A stretch of DNA of 36,920 nt from an uncultured Parabacteroides sp. (GTDB lineage: Bacteria > Bacteroidota > Bacteroidia > Bacteroidales > Tannerellaceae), in assembly GCA_944325335.1 (NCBI GenBank), contig CALUZR010000034.1, positions 1 through 36,920 of the forward strand, given 5' to 3'. Under the pieces are notes generated by a model. The model saw only the letters and a list, made by a program, of their open reading frames with translations, was not told the DNA's origin and made no database searches. Shown here one piece after another: positions 16,473 through 24,565 of this stretch. How positions within the stretch are numbered: the stretch's first letter is position 1; every line of letters starts with the position of its first letter. The position numbers and the translations under genes were made by a program.

Positions 16473-16643
16473 TCAATGCGCTACAACCAACGGTTGCATT
16501 TTGTGTCGTTCGGCTTGGATAAAAGCTTCCGCATCGCGCTCGAACTCTTCCCGCCGAGGGCTACCTTTCGGGCCATATTGGACGTCCAGCAATTCATCGA
16601 ACGTACGGCATCCTTTGATTGACTTTTTTGTTTTCTCGTTCAT
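16473..16643 (-). pseudogene. Short XRE-antitoxin-like ORF lacking the HTH (probable remnant)
   Basis: A 56-residue reading frame starts at the ATG at 16643. Residues 15-46 (T-F-D-E-L-L-D-V-Q-Y-G-P-K-G-S-P-R-R-E-E-F and on) match the N-terminal region of HigA/XRE-type antitoxins, which normally continue into a helix-turn-helix of about 50 residues. Here the frame ends after 10 more residues, so the DNA-binding domain is missing. Its ATG overlaps, as ATATGA, the stop of an upstream open frame with no start codon (about 25 codons, to 16640), as in coupled toxin-antitoxin pairs. No intact toxin is present. This could be a decayed module or a genuine short protein. The family match is from pattern memory. 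Confidence 0.55.
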
Positions 16644-16774
16644 ATCTCAAATGTTTGTTGTTTATCTTCAATGGCTTTCAAGATTTTGTTATCAATTCCT
16701 TTATTGATGCCTACAACCCTCCCCGTTTATAACTACGTTTACTTTCAATCAACTATTATAAAAAAGAAGAAAGA

Positions 16775-16814
16775 AAGGCACGGAGTTTTTCCCTTATCGC
16801 TTCCTCCGTGCCTT
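16775..16814 (-). terminator. Terminator of the GH29 gene
   Basis: AAGGCACGGAG at 16775-16785 and CTCCGTGCCTT at 16804-16814 form a perfect 11-bp stem just after the GH29 stop. On the minus strand it is followed by the T-rich sequence TTCTTTCTTC and a run of T residues. Confidence 0.8.
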
Positions 16815-16829
16815 CTTTCAGAATTCCTT

Positions 16830-18884
16830 TTATTCCGTAATCACCGAGAATTCGGCAATACCCGTTTGTTTTACATCGTCTACATTGCGTACAGATACCA
16901 ATTTCAGCTCCTTGCCTTTTACGGGGGCAAAGCGGATTTCCTGCTCTATCGGGTTGGCTTTGATGTTCGAGAACTCGCCACTGGCCACTTGCTTACCATC
17001 TACGTAGAAACGATAGCTGGAAATGATGCCCGATGCCCAACGGTTTTGGTCGGGCGTATAAAGGAATCCGGAAATGGTTTGCGGTTCATTCAACCGGATC
17101 GTCAGCTCACGCTCGCCCTTCGGCAAGTAATAAACCGTATAGCCATTGCCATCGAAGAGAACCTTTGCCTTCTCGTCGGCCACTTGGTAGGAGGTGTTCG
17201 AGATGTCGAAGCGCTGGGTCGTCACGGGGCTATACTTGTCGAACGTCGCATCGTAGGCCACAGCCTTTACGGTGCCCTTTTGGTTGAGCACGAAGGGTTG
17301 CTCATAGCGCGTAGAAGCCTTCGTAGGTTCAGAGCCATCAAGCGTATAATAGATTTCCGAACCTTGGTCGCCCGCCTGGATGAGGACTTCATCCTTCTCG
17401 TTGCGTGCGATTTGCGGTTCCGTCAACAAGGCCGGGGCAAGGAAAGCTTCTACATTATTAATACAAAGCGGACCGCGGGCGTCGAGGAAGTTCACCCGTA
17501 GTTTCTCGGCATGAACCGTCTGGAAGCGGACGATACGCTTGTAACCTACCGTCGTGGTCGAATCCACCGGCTGGACGGGCTTCCATTGTCCGTCTTGTTG
17601 ATATTCGATCGTAAAGGAACGCACGCGCTGGCCCAGCGGAATGTACTCCTGTATCATCAGGCGGTTTACGTCGGTCGCGCTCGGAAGCGTAAAGGTAAGC
17701 GAGCCTTTCGTCACGCCATCCTTCGTCGCCCAATAGGTATCCCAATCGCCATCCGTCACTTTCGAAGCCGAGAAATTCCGTCCTCGCGTATTGTCGGCTT
17801 CCACGTAAGCGCCGGCCAAGAGGTTTGTCTTCAAGTCGTTTTGAATCGTTTGATGCCATTCGACGGCGCGGATCGAATCGCTCGGCGCAATCTTTCCGTT
17901 CAGTGCCACCGGGAAGTTGAGCAGGAAGTTCGCATTATGCCCTACGCTCCGGTAATACAAATCCACCAGGTGCGGGAGTGATTTCAAGAGATGGTCTTCC
18001 CGCTTGTGGTAGAACCAGCCCGGACGGATCGACACATCGCACTCGCCACCCAGCCATTTCTTGCCATTCTCATCTCCGTACACGCTATTGCGGTAATTGC
18101 CCACGGCAGGTTCCGTATCGAAGAGGCTCCATTGCGTCGCGCCAGCCCATCCCTCTTCGTTGCCAATCCAGCGGATATCGGGCACCGTCCCGCCGAATAT
18201 CATCGCTTGCGGGTGTTTGGCCTTTATCTTTTCGCGGGCCTCTTCATATTTATAATAGGTCTTCGCATCGATAGAGCGCGTCTCGCGGGCACCGCCATAA
18301 TAGCCATCGCCCCCATTCGCCCCATCGAACCAATATTCGAACAACGGCCCGTAGTTGCTAATCAACTCTTCCATCTGCGCATGGAACTTCTCTACATAAC
18401 CCGGCTCGCCGTAGTTCTCGCTATTGCGGTCCCAAGGCGAAAGGTAAATACCGAACTTCAGCCCATATTTATGGCAAGCATCCGAAAGGTCGCGCACCAT
18501 ATCGCCCTTTCCATCCTTCCAGGGAGAATTCTTTACAGAATACTCCGTCGTAGCCGTAGGCCAAAGGCAGAAGCCGTCGTGGTGCTTGGCGGTCAGGATG
18601 ACACCCTTCAGTCCGGCCGCCTTAATCGTACGAACCCATTGTTCGCAATCGAGGTCGGTCGGGTTGAATGTCGAAGCCGGCGTATCGCCATAACCCCATT
18701 CCAAATCGTTGAACGTATTCAGTCCGAAATGCACGAACGCATACGTCTCCAGTTTATGCCATTCCACCTGCTCGGGCGTAGGCACGGGCAAAACCGGTGC
18801 GGGAGCTTCCGCCTCTTGGCAAGAAGTCAGACCGAATGCGGCCAAGCATGCTCCCGAAAGTAACAAATAATGAATCGATTTCAT
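16830..18884 (-). CDS. GH29 alpha-L-fucosidase lipoprotein
   Basis: The protein has 684 residues from the ATG at 18884. It begins with a lipoprotein signal (lipobox L-T-S-C, Cys 22), so it is membrane-anchored. The GH29 catalytic domain spans about 35-360, with H-H-D-G-F at 101-105 and nucleophile Asp 187 in W-F-D-G. A discoidin-like (F5/8 type C) domain follows at about 385-510, then a chitobiase-type C-terminal segment ([10 protein letters not shown]) and a second carbohydrate-binding-like domain to the end. The enzyme removes fucose from host or plant glycans. The longer upstream frame to 18974 is rejected because the promoter -7 box at 18917-18924 lies inside it. It is a single-gene unit with its own terminator. 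Linkage preference is not visible. Confidence 0.93.
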   Translation of the reverse strand: MKSIHYLLLSGACLAAFGLTSCQEAEAPAPVLPVPTPEQVEWHKLETYAFVHFGLNTFNDLEWGYGDTPASTFNPTDLDCEQWVRTIKAAGLKGVILTAKHHDGFCLWPTATTEYSVKNSPWKDGKGDMVRDLSDACHKYGLKFGIYLSPWDRNSENYGEPGYVEKFHAQMEELISNYGPLFEYWFDGANGGDGYYGGARETRSIDAKTYYKYEEAREKIKAKHPQAMIFGGTVPDIRWIGNEEGWAGATQWSLFDTEPAVGNYRNSVYGDENGKKWLGGECDVSIRPGWFYHKREDHLLKSLPHLVDLYYRSVGHNANFLLNFPVALNGKIAPSDSIRAVEWHQTIQNDLKTNLLAGAYVEADNTRGRNFSASKVTDGDWDTYWATKDGVTKGSLTFTLPSATDVNRLMIQEYIPLGQRVRSFTIEYQQDGQWKPVQPVDSTTTVGYKRIVRFQTVHAEKLRVNFLDARGPLCINNVEAFLAPALLTEPQIARNEKDEVLIQAGDQGSEIYYTLDGSEPTKASTRYEQPFVLNQKGTVKAVAYDATFDKYSPVTTQRFDISNTSYQVADEKAKVLFDGNGYTVYYLPKGERELTIRLNEPQTISGFLYTPDQNRWASGIISSYRFYVDGKQVASGEFSNIKANPIEQEIRFAPVKGKELKLVSVRNVDDVKQTGIAEFSVITE

Positions 18885-18916
18885 ACCAGTTGTAATTATG
18901 TTAGCATTCTTTTCTA

Positions 18917-18924
18917 CAAAGGTA
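18917..18924 (-). promoter_or_regulatory. Promoter -7 box for the GH29 gene
   Basis: Minus-strand TACCTTTG matches TAnnTTTG. Transcription would start near 18911, with a leader of about 27 nt. No good -33 TTG is present. The 92-bp phased element starts 127 bp further upstream. Confidence 0.65.
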
Positions 18925-19050
18925 AGGATAATGTGCGAAGATAAAGCGAAAAAACGGGAGCTTTTTCTTACCAAACTACTCGATTTTTTCGACCCATTGG
19001 ATTCACTTCAAATGCTATATCCCGTCCAAACTTAGAAAACATCCGAACAA

Positions 19051-19142
19051 TTCTCTATCTTTAGGCTAAAGATATATATCTGCAACCTAAAGATACGTAT
19101 CTGCAGCTTAAAGATATGTATCTTTAGCCTAAAGATAGAGAA
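19051..19142. repeat. 92-bp palindromic element with 21-bp phased cores (copy 2)
   Basis: It has the same size and plan as the element at 93-184. A 14-bp inverted repeat is at the ends (19051-19064 and 19129-19142), and the cores AGATATATATCT (19070), AGATACGTATCT (19091) and AGATATGTATCT (19112) are 21 bp apart. It matches the reverse complement of copy 1 at 78 of 92 positions. Where the linkers differ in forward comparison, several are reverse complements of each other. The element lies upstream of the GH29 promoter. A short CCGAATGTTCGG palindrome follows at 19147-19158. Confidence 0.85.
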
Positions 19143-19215
19143 TTTCCCGAATGTTCGGAACTTTTCCTCTGCTATCCCACCATTTTTTAGAAAATATGTT
19201 TGAAGTTACCCATAA

Positions 19216-19264
19216 AGAACCTTCAAGATGCCAAATTGGCACCTTGAACAAAGGTCGAGGTTCT
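19216..19264. repeat. Isolated stem-loop
   Basis: TTCAAG and CTTGAA (19222-19227 and 19243-19248), together with inner TGCCAA and TTGGCA, form a near-perfect hairpin. Outer AGAACC and GGTTCT can extend it. No T run follows, so it is not a typical terminator. Confidence 0.6.
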
Positions 19265-19273
19265 AATTTCAAG

Positions 19274-19442
19274 ATACTGCGAAGCCAAATAAAAAATCTG
19301 CGGTCATCTGCGCTTTAGTCTGCGTTCTGCGTGCCCTTAATACCGCGTAGCCAAATAAAAATCCGTGGTCATCTGTCCAATCTGTCTCATCTGTGTGCCA
19401 TAATACCGCGAAGCCAAATAAAAAATCTGCGGTCTGTGTGCC
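19274..19442 (+). repeat. Three tandem copies of the CGCAGAT-family repeat unit
   Basis: Three units begin at 19274, 19339 and 19402. Each starts with AATACCGCGTAGCC or a close variant, continues with AAATAAAAA, and then has TCTGCGG-type words (ATCTGCGGTC, ATCTGCGC, GTCTGCG) ending in GTGTGCC or CGTGCC. The first two are 63-65 bp; the third is shortened to about 41 bp. The same unit forms both arms of the hairpin at 5496-5619. The middle unit is the most diverged. Confidence 0.85.
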
Positions 19443-19541
19443 ATGCTACGTGCAAAATCGATTTCATCCTCCAAAACCGGGTGTTTCGTTCAGAAATCCC
19501 CGCCTTTCGGATAAGTTGATGAATTTTTTCTCGTTTTTTGC

Positions 19542-19571
19542 TTGCACATTCATTTTTACTCCTTACCTTTG
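19542..19571 (+). promoter_or_regulatory. Strong consensus promoter for the putative small RNA
   Basis: A TTG at 19542-19544 and TACCTTTG at 19564-19571 are separated by exactly 19 bp, the ideal Bacteroidetes arrangement. No protein start is positioned behind it; the transcript would begin near 19576, at the base of a hairpin. Confidence 0.8.
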
Positions 19572-19575
19572 CATC

Positions 19576-19879
19576 GATTCCGCATCGGAGAGCGTTCCGG
19601 CTAAGGGAATCATAAGAAATACTGACAAGCATTTTACGAAGATTATTCCTAAATTGAAAATCTGGAAAATTTTTAAACTCGATGGAATGATGGACAGTAA
19701 ATGCTTGCGTTTAATATGAGTTTCACAAAAGATTTCCTACTCGTATACCTATATATTAAGGTGTAGTTTGAGGGAGTCTTATAGATGACCGTATAAACGC
19801 GGGCTTTGTTCTATTATTGTCGAGTGGGCTATTCCAGATGCCTCAATTTAGATAATAGATAACGAGCCCGCGTTTTTTT
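19576..19879 (+). ncRNA. Putative structured small RNA, about 300 nt
   Basis: The segment lies between a consensus promoter and an intrinsic terminator and carries no convincing reading frame. Stems visible in order: GATTCC (19576) with GGAATC (19606), enclosing CGGA (19586) with TCCG (19596); CAAGCATTT (19626) with AAATGCTTG (19699), enclosing ATTATTCC (19642) with GGAATGAT (19684); and the terminator stem AACGCGGGCT (19796) with AGCCCGCGTT (19865), extended by CTATTAT with ATAATAG and followed by T residues. I do not recognise it as 6S RNA, tmRNA, RNase P RNA or SRP RNA. It could alternatively be a long leader of the next gene, but a separate promoter candidate follows the terminator. Confidence 0.65.
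19796..19879 (+). terminator. Intrinsic terminator of the small RNA
   Basis: A 10-bp GC-rich stem (19796-19805 with 19865-19874), with an additional 7-bp inner stem (19811-19817 with 19852-19858), is followed by a run of seven T residues from 19873. It is a strong rho-independent terminator in the plus direction. Confidence 0.85.
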
Positions 19880-19907
19880 ATGCTTTGTTCATAACATCAC
19901 GTGGACG

Positions 19908-19935
19908 TTGCCAAGTCTCCGTAAAATCTAATTTG
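19908..19935 (+). promoter_or_regulatory. Candidate promoter for the 1390-residue protein
   Basis: A TTG at 19908-19910 is followed after 18 bp by TAATTTG at 19929-19935, one T short of the -7 consensus. The start would be near 19941, giving a ~45-nt AT-rich leader that ends in the start codon at 19986. It would separate this gene from the upstream small RNA. Confidence 0.45.
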
Positions 19936-19985
19936 AATAGAAATAGATTTTAAACTCAATTTTATTAACAATTAAATTTTTAGTT

Positions 19986-22900
19986 ATGAACAAAAAAGTA
20001 CTTACGCTTTGCGCGGGCTTCTTGCTCGCGGGTAGCTCGGTTGCTTGGGGACAAAATCCTTATGATGCGTCAGTCTCTGCTGGAGTTTCGTCTAGTGTGG
20101 TGAATGACTTGTATAAGATTAACCAGGTGACAGATGCTTTCAACCAATTTTATAAGGATGGAAGCAGCATGACAAGCAAATCTGCATTTCCTAATGTTTC
20201 TCCGTTTGCTATTACTAATGCAAATGGTGCGAAACCTATTCAGGCTTTGGAATATGCAGGTACAAATAAGGCTGAAGACAAGTATTTTCAATTTGTTGTT
20301 AGTGAAACAGATGATAGTGACAATGCCGTAGCTAAACACGTATTGACTATGGTATTTGTAGACGGTCAATACAAAGTACAGATTGAAAATGTAGAAAATG
20401 CAAACTTCTCAGACAATCCAGTTAAGTTGGATCGTACATTGTGGAAGGTAACAGCTTATAAAGATGCTGCCGGAACAACATTGTATTACGAATTGCAGAA
20501 CAAAGCTACAGATGCTATTCTTCAGTTGTCTACTACTCCGATTTCGCCCGTAAATGACAATGATTTTTATGAAGTTGGTTTGAATATTGTTGCTGGTCAG
20601 ACAGATTGGCGTTGGGCTAAGGGTGAAACTGCATCTCAGAATTCTGTAGTGAAAAATGAAGCTGGAGCAAACCAAGCTGTTTTGGTAGATGCTTTGACTG
20701 CTCAGTTTACAAATGGAGTTACTTTGTACTTGGCGCAAAAGAAGGTTGATAATAAAATTTCTTTAGGTGCTATCGTAGGTAATAGCAATAGTTCATTTAC
20801 AAGTGAGACTATTACTTATGCGGATGAGTCTGAGGCTACATTTACTCCGATCAAATTCGAAGCATGGGAAGCCAATCCAATCTTGTTAACAGCAGAACAA
20901 ATCAATGCAGAATTAGGTAATGATTTGTATGATGATGGCAAGAGCGATGGTCAGTTCAAGTTTACATTTGACCCGGATGTTGTAGGTAATACAAATGTAA
21001 TGACAGCTTCTGACTTCGTTGCAGTAGCTCCGTTAACAGGAAATACTCGTAAGCCGGGTGATGCTGCAGATCATTTTGTTCGTTTCCAAAAGAAGAACAC
21101 AAATGAATTCTTGATGGTCGATACGACTTACTATAATGAAGCTGCTCAAGATCGTTATGAATTGCAGATGGCTGTTCGTGAGATTACTTTCCCGCGTTAT
21201 GCTGTTATCACAGATAATAATGGTGATATAGACGCCATTGCAAAGTTGGAAAGTGCTGGTACTGCTTATACCACAACAACAGCAAGAGATTATGTGACAA
21301 ATCCGTTGTATTCTGTAGCTGCTTACACGCAAATGAAGCGTCAGTCTAACTTCTTGCCGGTATTCTATCCTGCTACATCTTCTTTGAAGTTGCAAGCAGA
21401 AATGATCTACAAGAAATCTAAGACAGATGAACCTTGGTGGATGCAGGTAAAGAAAGATATCAGAACAACTGATGGTGTATTGATTCCTGCTAATTATTAT
21501 ATAGATGGTAGCATCAATCCATTAGCTACTGGCACAAATGGAAGAATCAATGCCGTAGGTTACTATTTTGCAGCGAATGCAGTGTCTACTCTTTCTACGA
21601 CGGATCAAGTACAAAAGTTGTCATACGATAATAAGTATCAGATACCTGATGTTTCTAATCAACAAGACAATAAGTATAAAGTACAGGGTTATTCTGCAAC
21701 TAAGTCTTATTGGGCTGCTATTCCGACATTAAATGTAGAGATAACAAACACAATTCACAAAGTGTCTAGCATTAATGGTAATAGCAAGGATATGCATGTG
21801 ATAGATCCGACATCTGCAAATCAAACAGAAAGTTACAGTTCTACAAATAAGACACAGATAATTCCGTCTGTCAACTTCTTGAAATCGAACAGTAACGTTG
21901 TTAAGTTGGTAACATTATCAAGCAACGAAAAATTCTTGTCTGCAGATATTGCTGATCCGAACGATAAGGTTTACAACGGTTTGTTAACGAATATCTCATT
22001 GGCAGGTTTGCGTCAGAATTCGCAATTGTCTGAAGTAGTTGATATCCAAGAAGGCTTCTACTATATCCAGAATGCAAACAAGAAAGCTTCTCAGTTGAAC
22101 AAGTATAACGATTATCGTTACGAAGACTTGGCTGCTACGAATGCTATGTTTACTTACTGGAATAATGTAACAGAAGAATGGGATCGTGGTGTTTCTGACT
22201 TCGATCAGAATCAAGATGGTTCGTTGGATGGCTTGAGAAATGTAAGCAACGCAGAAAAGGATAATGAAGGTATCCATGTAGATTCTCACAAGAATATTGA
22301 TAGAGCTAACATTGGTAACTTGGTTTACTCTTCTGAAAAACTGACTATTCCTTCGGCTCAATGGTATATCAAAGGTAATGGCGATCATTACACAATGATT
22401 AACCGTGAATCTGGTCGTCAGTGGGGCACTGAATACTGGTGGAAGACAAACGAAGAAGATGTTTATGTAAATCAAGCTACATATACAGATGCTGCTGGTA
22501 TGTTGCAGACTTACCGCGACACAATCCGTTTGACTCCGGTTCCTGCTGCTGAATTGACAGACAAGCACCTGGGTTATCTGAACTTGACACAAGAAGAGGC
22601 TTTGGCTGATACGACAACTTATACGGTCGGTATGGCAAGCTTAGGCGAAGTTCGCTTCTCTTTGTCTGAAGTAGACGGCGTATTGACAATGGTTCAAGAT
22701 GCTCAAGGTAGCTATAAACTGGAAAGAGCATTGATTACAGATACAGATCCGTATGTAAGCGGCAATGCAGCTAAGAAGACTACGGATGAATTAATCTATG
22801 GTTTTGCTCCGACAGTAAATGGTAAGATTGATTCTTCGAAGATGTTGGAACGTGCTAAATACTACATCTACAAGGATGAAGTAAGCGCAAATAGCGGTAT

Positions 22901-24158
22901 CGAACCGACAAGTATCAAGACTCGTAATTATATTACTTTGTCTGAAGGCGAATATCGTTTGACTCCGGTTAAAGTTCAATTCGACGATAACCTGTACTCA
23001 ATGAATACAGAAATCGATGAAGTAGCAAATACAGATGGTGTTAAGGTTCGTCGTGCATTCTATGTAAAACAAATGACTGCTGATCCTAACAAGTTCGTAT
23101 TGGTTGATCCGGCTGTTGTAACTACTACTCAGAATGGTACTTCAACGAAGACTGCTTACGGTGCTCGTGTATTCGTTAACCAGTTGACTGGCGAATTGCA
23201 ACCGGGTAGCTTAATCTCTGATGGCTATGCAAACAGCTTTGCAAATAGTATCTTAGACTTTGATAAAGTAGGCAAGCAGAACTACGCAGACATCCGTGCA
23301 ATCGGTGCAGACCGTGACACAGTTGAGTTCTTCGTAGCCAATGCGCCGACTTACAAGTTGGGTGAAAACTCTCAGATCAAGGGTGCGAAGGTTGGTTTGT
23401 TAGACTTGCGTGCTGAAAACGCTGACATCAACACCGCTATCTTCGTCGATACAGCTAACGTAAACAACGCCGCTTGCCCGCGCTTCTTGCTCGGTGTACG
23501 TGACTACGACAAGTATGAAACTTCTAACTTGGATCATCACAACCGCCACTTGTGGACAAAGGCTGCTTACTTGGTGAACTTGAAGGATTCTGTAGATGTA
23601 AATCCGGCTTACTATTACCGCAACATCGACCAGAACGCTACAACTTACTATCGCTTAGGCTTCTTAGACGGTACGCACAAAGGCACTACGTTGACTTTGG
23701 ACAACGGCACGAAGTTCGAATTGAGCGACGAAGCACTGGGCGAAAACGGTTTGAATATCGCTACATTCGCATTTCGCTACTGCGATACTTCTCGTGAAAA
23801 CTTCTATATCGAAACGATGTACGACGACAACACAAGAGGTTGGATCTGCATCCACAACGGTGTAGCTGCTGTAACGAAGAATATCCAGGAAGCTGAAGTA
23901 TTCTCGATGGCTCAGAACGATAACATCGCTACTTCAAACGAAGCTATCTCGGCTGAAGAAGGTGCAGTAAGCGTAGTAGCTACTGACGGTGCAGTTATCG
24001 TGAAGGGTGCTGAAGGCAAGAACGTAGTGATTGCTACTATCCTCGGTAAGGTAGTTGCTAATGAAACTATCAACTCAGACAACGAAACGATCGCAGTTCC
24101 GGCTGGTATCGCAGTGGTATCGGTAGACGGCGAAAGCTTCAAGGTAGTAGTGAAATAA
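19986..24158 (+). CDS. Giant secreted protein with C-terminal DUF6383-like domain (possible surface-layer protein)
   Basis: The protein has 1390 residues. A type I signal peptide covers the first ~23 residues (ending W-G-Q). The bulk is beta-rich and rich in Asn, Thr and Asp, with few cysteines and no enzyme motif I recognise. Aromatic-rich segments recur through the protein (for example around F-Y-Y-I-Q-N and Y-Y-I-Y-K-D). The last ~75 residues (from about 1316: V-S-V-V-A-T-D-G-A-V-I-V-K-G-A-E-G-K to the lysine C-terminus) resemble DUF6383 and type IX secretion sorting domains: G-A-E-G-K, I-L-G-K-V-V, V-P-A-G, K-V-V-V-K. Codon use is strikingly different from the neighbours: CGT for Arg, GGT for Gly, TTG for Leu and AAG for Lys dominate, as in very highly expressed genes. 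A surface-layer or other abundant surface role is inference. Confidence 0.82.
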   Translation: MNKKVLTLCAGFLLAGSSVAWGQNPYDASVSAGVSSSVVNDLYKINQVTDAFNQFYKDGSSMTSKSAFPNVSPFAITNANGAKPIQALEYAGTNKAEDKYFQFVVSETDDSDNAVAKHVLTMVFVDGQYKVQIENVENANFSDNPVKLDRTLWKVTAYKDAAGTTLYYELQNKATDAILQLSTTPISPVNDNDFYEVGLNIVAGQTDWRWAKGETASQNSVVKNEAGANQAVLVDALTAQFTNGVTLYLAQKKVDNKISLGAIVGNSNSSFTSETITYADESEATFTPIKFEAWEANPILLTAEQINAELGNDLYDDGKSDGQFKFTFDPDVVGNTNVMTASDFVAVAPLTGNTRKPGDAADHFVRFQKKNTNEFLMVDTTYYNEAAQDRYELQMAVREITFPRYAVITDNNGDIDAIAKLESAGTAYTTTTARDYVTNPLYSVAAYTQMKRQSNFLPVFYPATSSLKLQAEMIYKKSKTDEPWWMQVKKDIRTTDGVLIPANYYIDGSINPLATGTNGRINAVGYYFAANAVSTLSTTDQVQKLSYDNKYQIPDVSNQQDNKYKVQGYSATKSYWAAIPTLNVEITNTIHKVSSINGNSKDMHVIDPTSANQTESYSSTNKTQIIPSVNFLKSNSNVVKLVTLSSNEKFLSADIADPNDKVYNGLLTNISLAGLRQNSQLSEVVDIQEGFYYIQNANKKASQLNKYNDYRYEDLAATNAMFTYWNNVTEEWDRGVSDFDQNQDGSLDGLRNVSNAEKDNEGIHVDSHKNIDRANIGNLVYSSEKLTIPSAQWYIKGNGDHYTMINRESGRQWGTEYWWKTNEEDVYVNQATYTDAAGMLQTYRDTIRLTPVPAAELTDKHLGYLNLTQEEALADTTTYTVGMASLGEVRFSLSEVDGVLTMVQDAQGSYKLERALITDTDPYVSGNAAKKTTDELIYGFAPTVNGKIDSSKMLERAKYYIYKDEVSANSGIEPTSIKTRNYITLSEGEYRLTPVKVQFDDNLYSMNTEIDEVANTDGVKVRRAFYVKQMTADPNKFVLVDPAVVTTTQNGTSTKTAYGARVFVNQLTGELQPGSLISDGYANSFANSILDFDKVGKQNYADIRAIGADRDTVEFFVANAPTYKLGENSQIKGAKVGLLDLRAENADINTAIFVDTANVNNAACPRFLLGVRDYDKYETSNLDHHNRHLWTKAAYLVNLKDSVDVNPAYYYRNIDQNATTYYRLGFLDGTHKGTTLTLDNGTKFELSDEALGENGLNIATFAFRYCDTSRENFYIETMYDDNTRGWICIHNGVAAVTKNIQEAEVFSMAQNDNIATSNEAISAEEGAVSVVATDGAVIVKGAEGKNVVIATILGKVVANETINSDNETIAVPAGIAVVSVDGESFKVVVK

Positions 24159-24185
24159 ATGAAGGACTAAGAATGAAGAGGTAAG

Positions 24186-24249
24186 AATGAAGAATGAAGA
24201 ATTGGAGGGCAACCAAAGATTCTTCATTCCTAATTCTTCATTCTTCATT
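24186..24249. repeat. Hairpin of GAAGAAT words after the 1390-residue gene
   Basis: An exact 18-bp inverted repeat at 24186-24203 and 24232-24249 is built from the 7-bp word GAAGAAT. More copies lie just outside (24169-24180) and in the loop. It sits immediately 3' of the stop and could protect or terminate the message. The same family occurs at 34504-34613. Confidence 0.85.
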
Positions 24250-24258
24250 AAAATAAAG

Positions 24259-24443
24259 GTCTGCCTTTCAATCGGCAACGATTGACGACCCAGTACTCCG
24301 CGAGGACGAACGGCAGATGTTCATAAACATTAGTATTAATAATGTAAAGAAAAAAGTTCTATTCTAACGCGCTCCCTTCTGCGAAGACCGGGGCGCACAA
24401 ATCACAAAAGGCCTCTCTCCGAACAAACGAGAGGGGCTTTTTT
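24259..24443 (+). ncRNA. Structured RNA region ending in a terminator
   Basis: A compact three-way junction is visible: closing stem GTCTGCC (24259) with GGCAGAT (24312), second stem TCAATCG (24268) with CGATTGA (24279) capped by a GCAA tetraloop, and a short third stem between 24293 and 24307. Further hairpins follow: ACATTA/TAATGT (24327/24340) and GCGCTCC/GGGGCGC (24369/24390). The last is the terminator stem GCCTCTCTC/GAGAGGGGC (24411/24429) with six T residues. No consensus promoter is visible just upstream, so it may be a processed 3' UTR, a small RNA, or a riboswitch-like leader for the next gene. I do not recognise a known class. Confidence 0.5.
24411..24443 (+). terminator. Intrinsic terminator upstream of the 1424-residue gene
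   Basis: A 9-bp stem (24411-24419 with 24429-24437, one T-G pair) with a 9-nt loop is followed by six T residues. It ends transcription coming from the 1390-residue gene or from the structured RNA. A further 7-bp hairpin GGGAAAG/CTTTCCC lies at 24477-24493, in the leader of the next gene. Confidence 0.85.
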
Positions 24444-24565
24444 AGTAAAAACGCGGCCTTTGGCTGCCCCAAATTAGGGAAAGATGCTTTCCCAAAACCG
24501 GGCGGACAGGTTGCACAAAAAACGAGATTAACAAACAGAGTAAAAACTATTAAACATATCATGAT

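Noticed and set aside
19393..19719. Open frame of about 108 codons over the tandem repeats and the small RNA
   Set aside because: It crosses a consensus promoter and several RNA stems, has no recognisable domain and no ribosome-binding context.
19986..24158. Horizontal acquisition of the giant gene on the basis of its different base composition
   Set aside because: The codon bias fits high expression, and no mobile-element, tRNA or integrase boundary is seen nearby.
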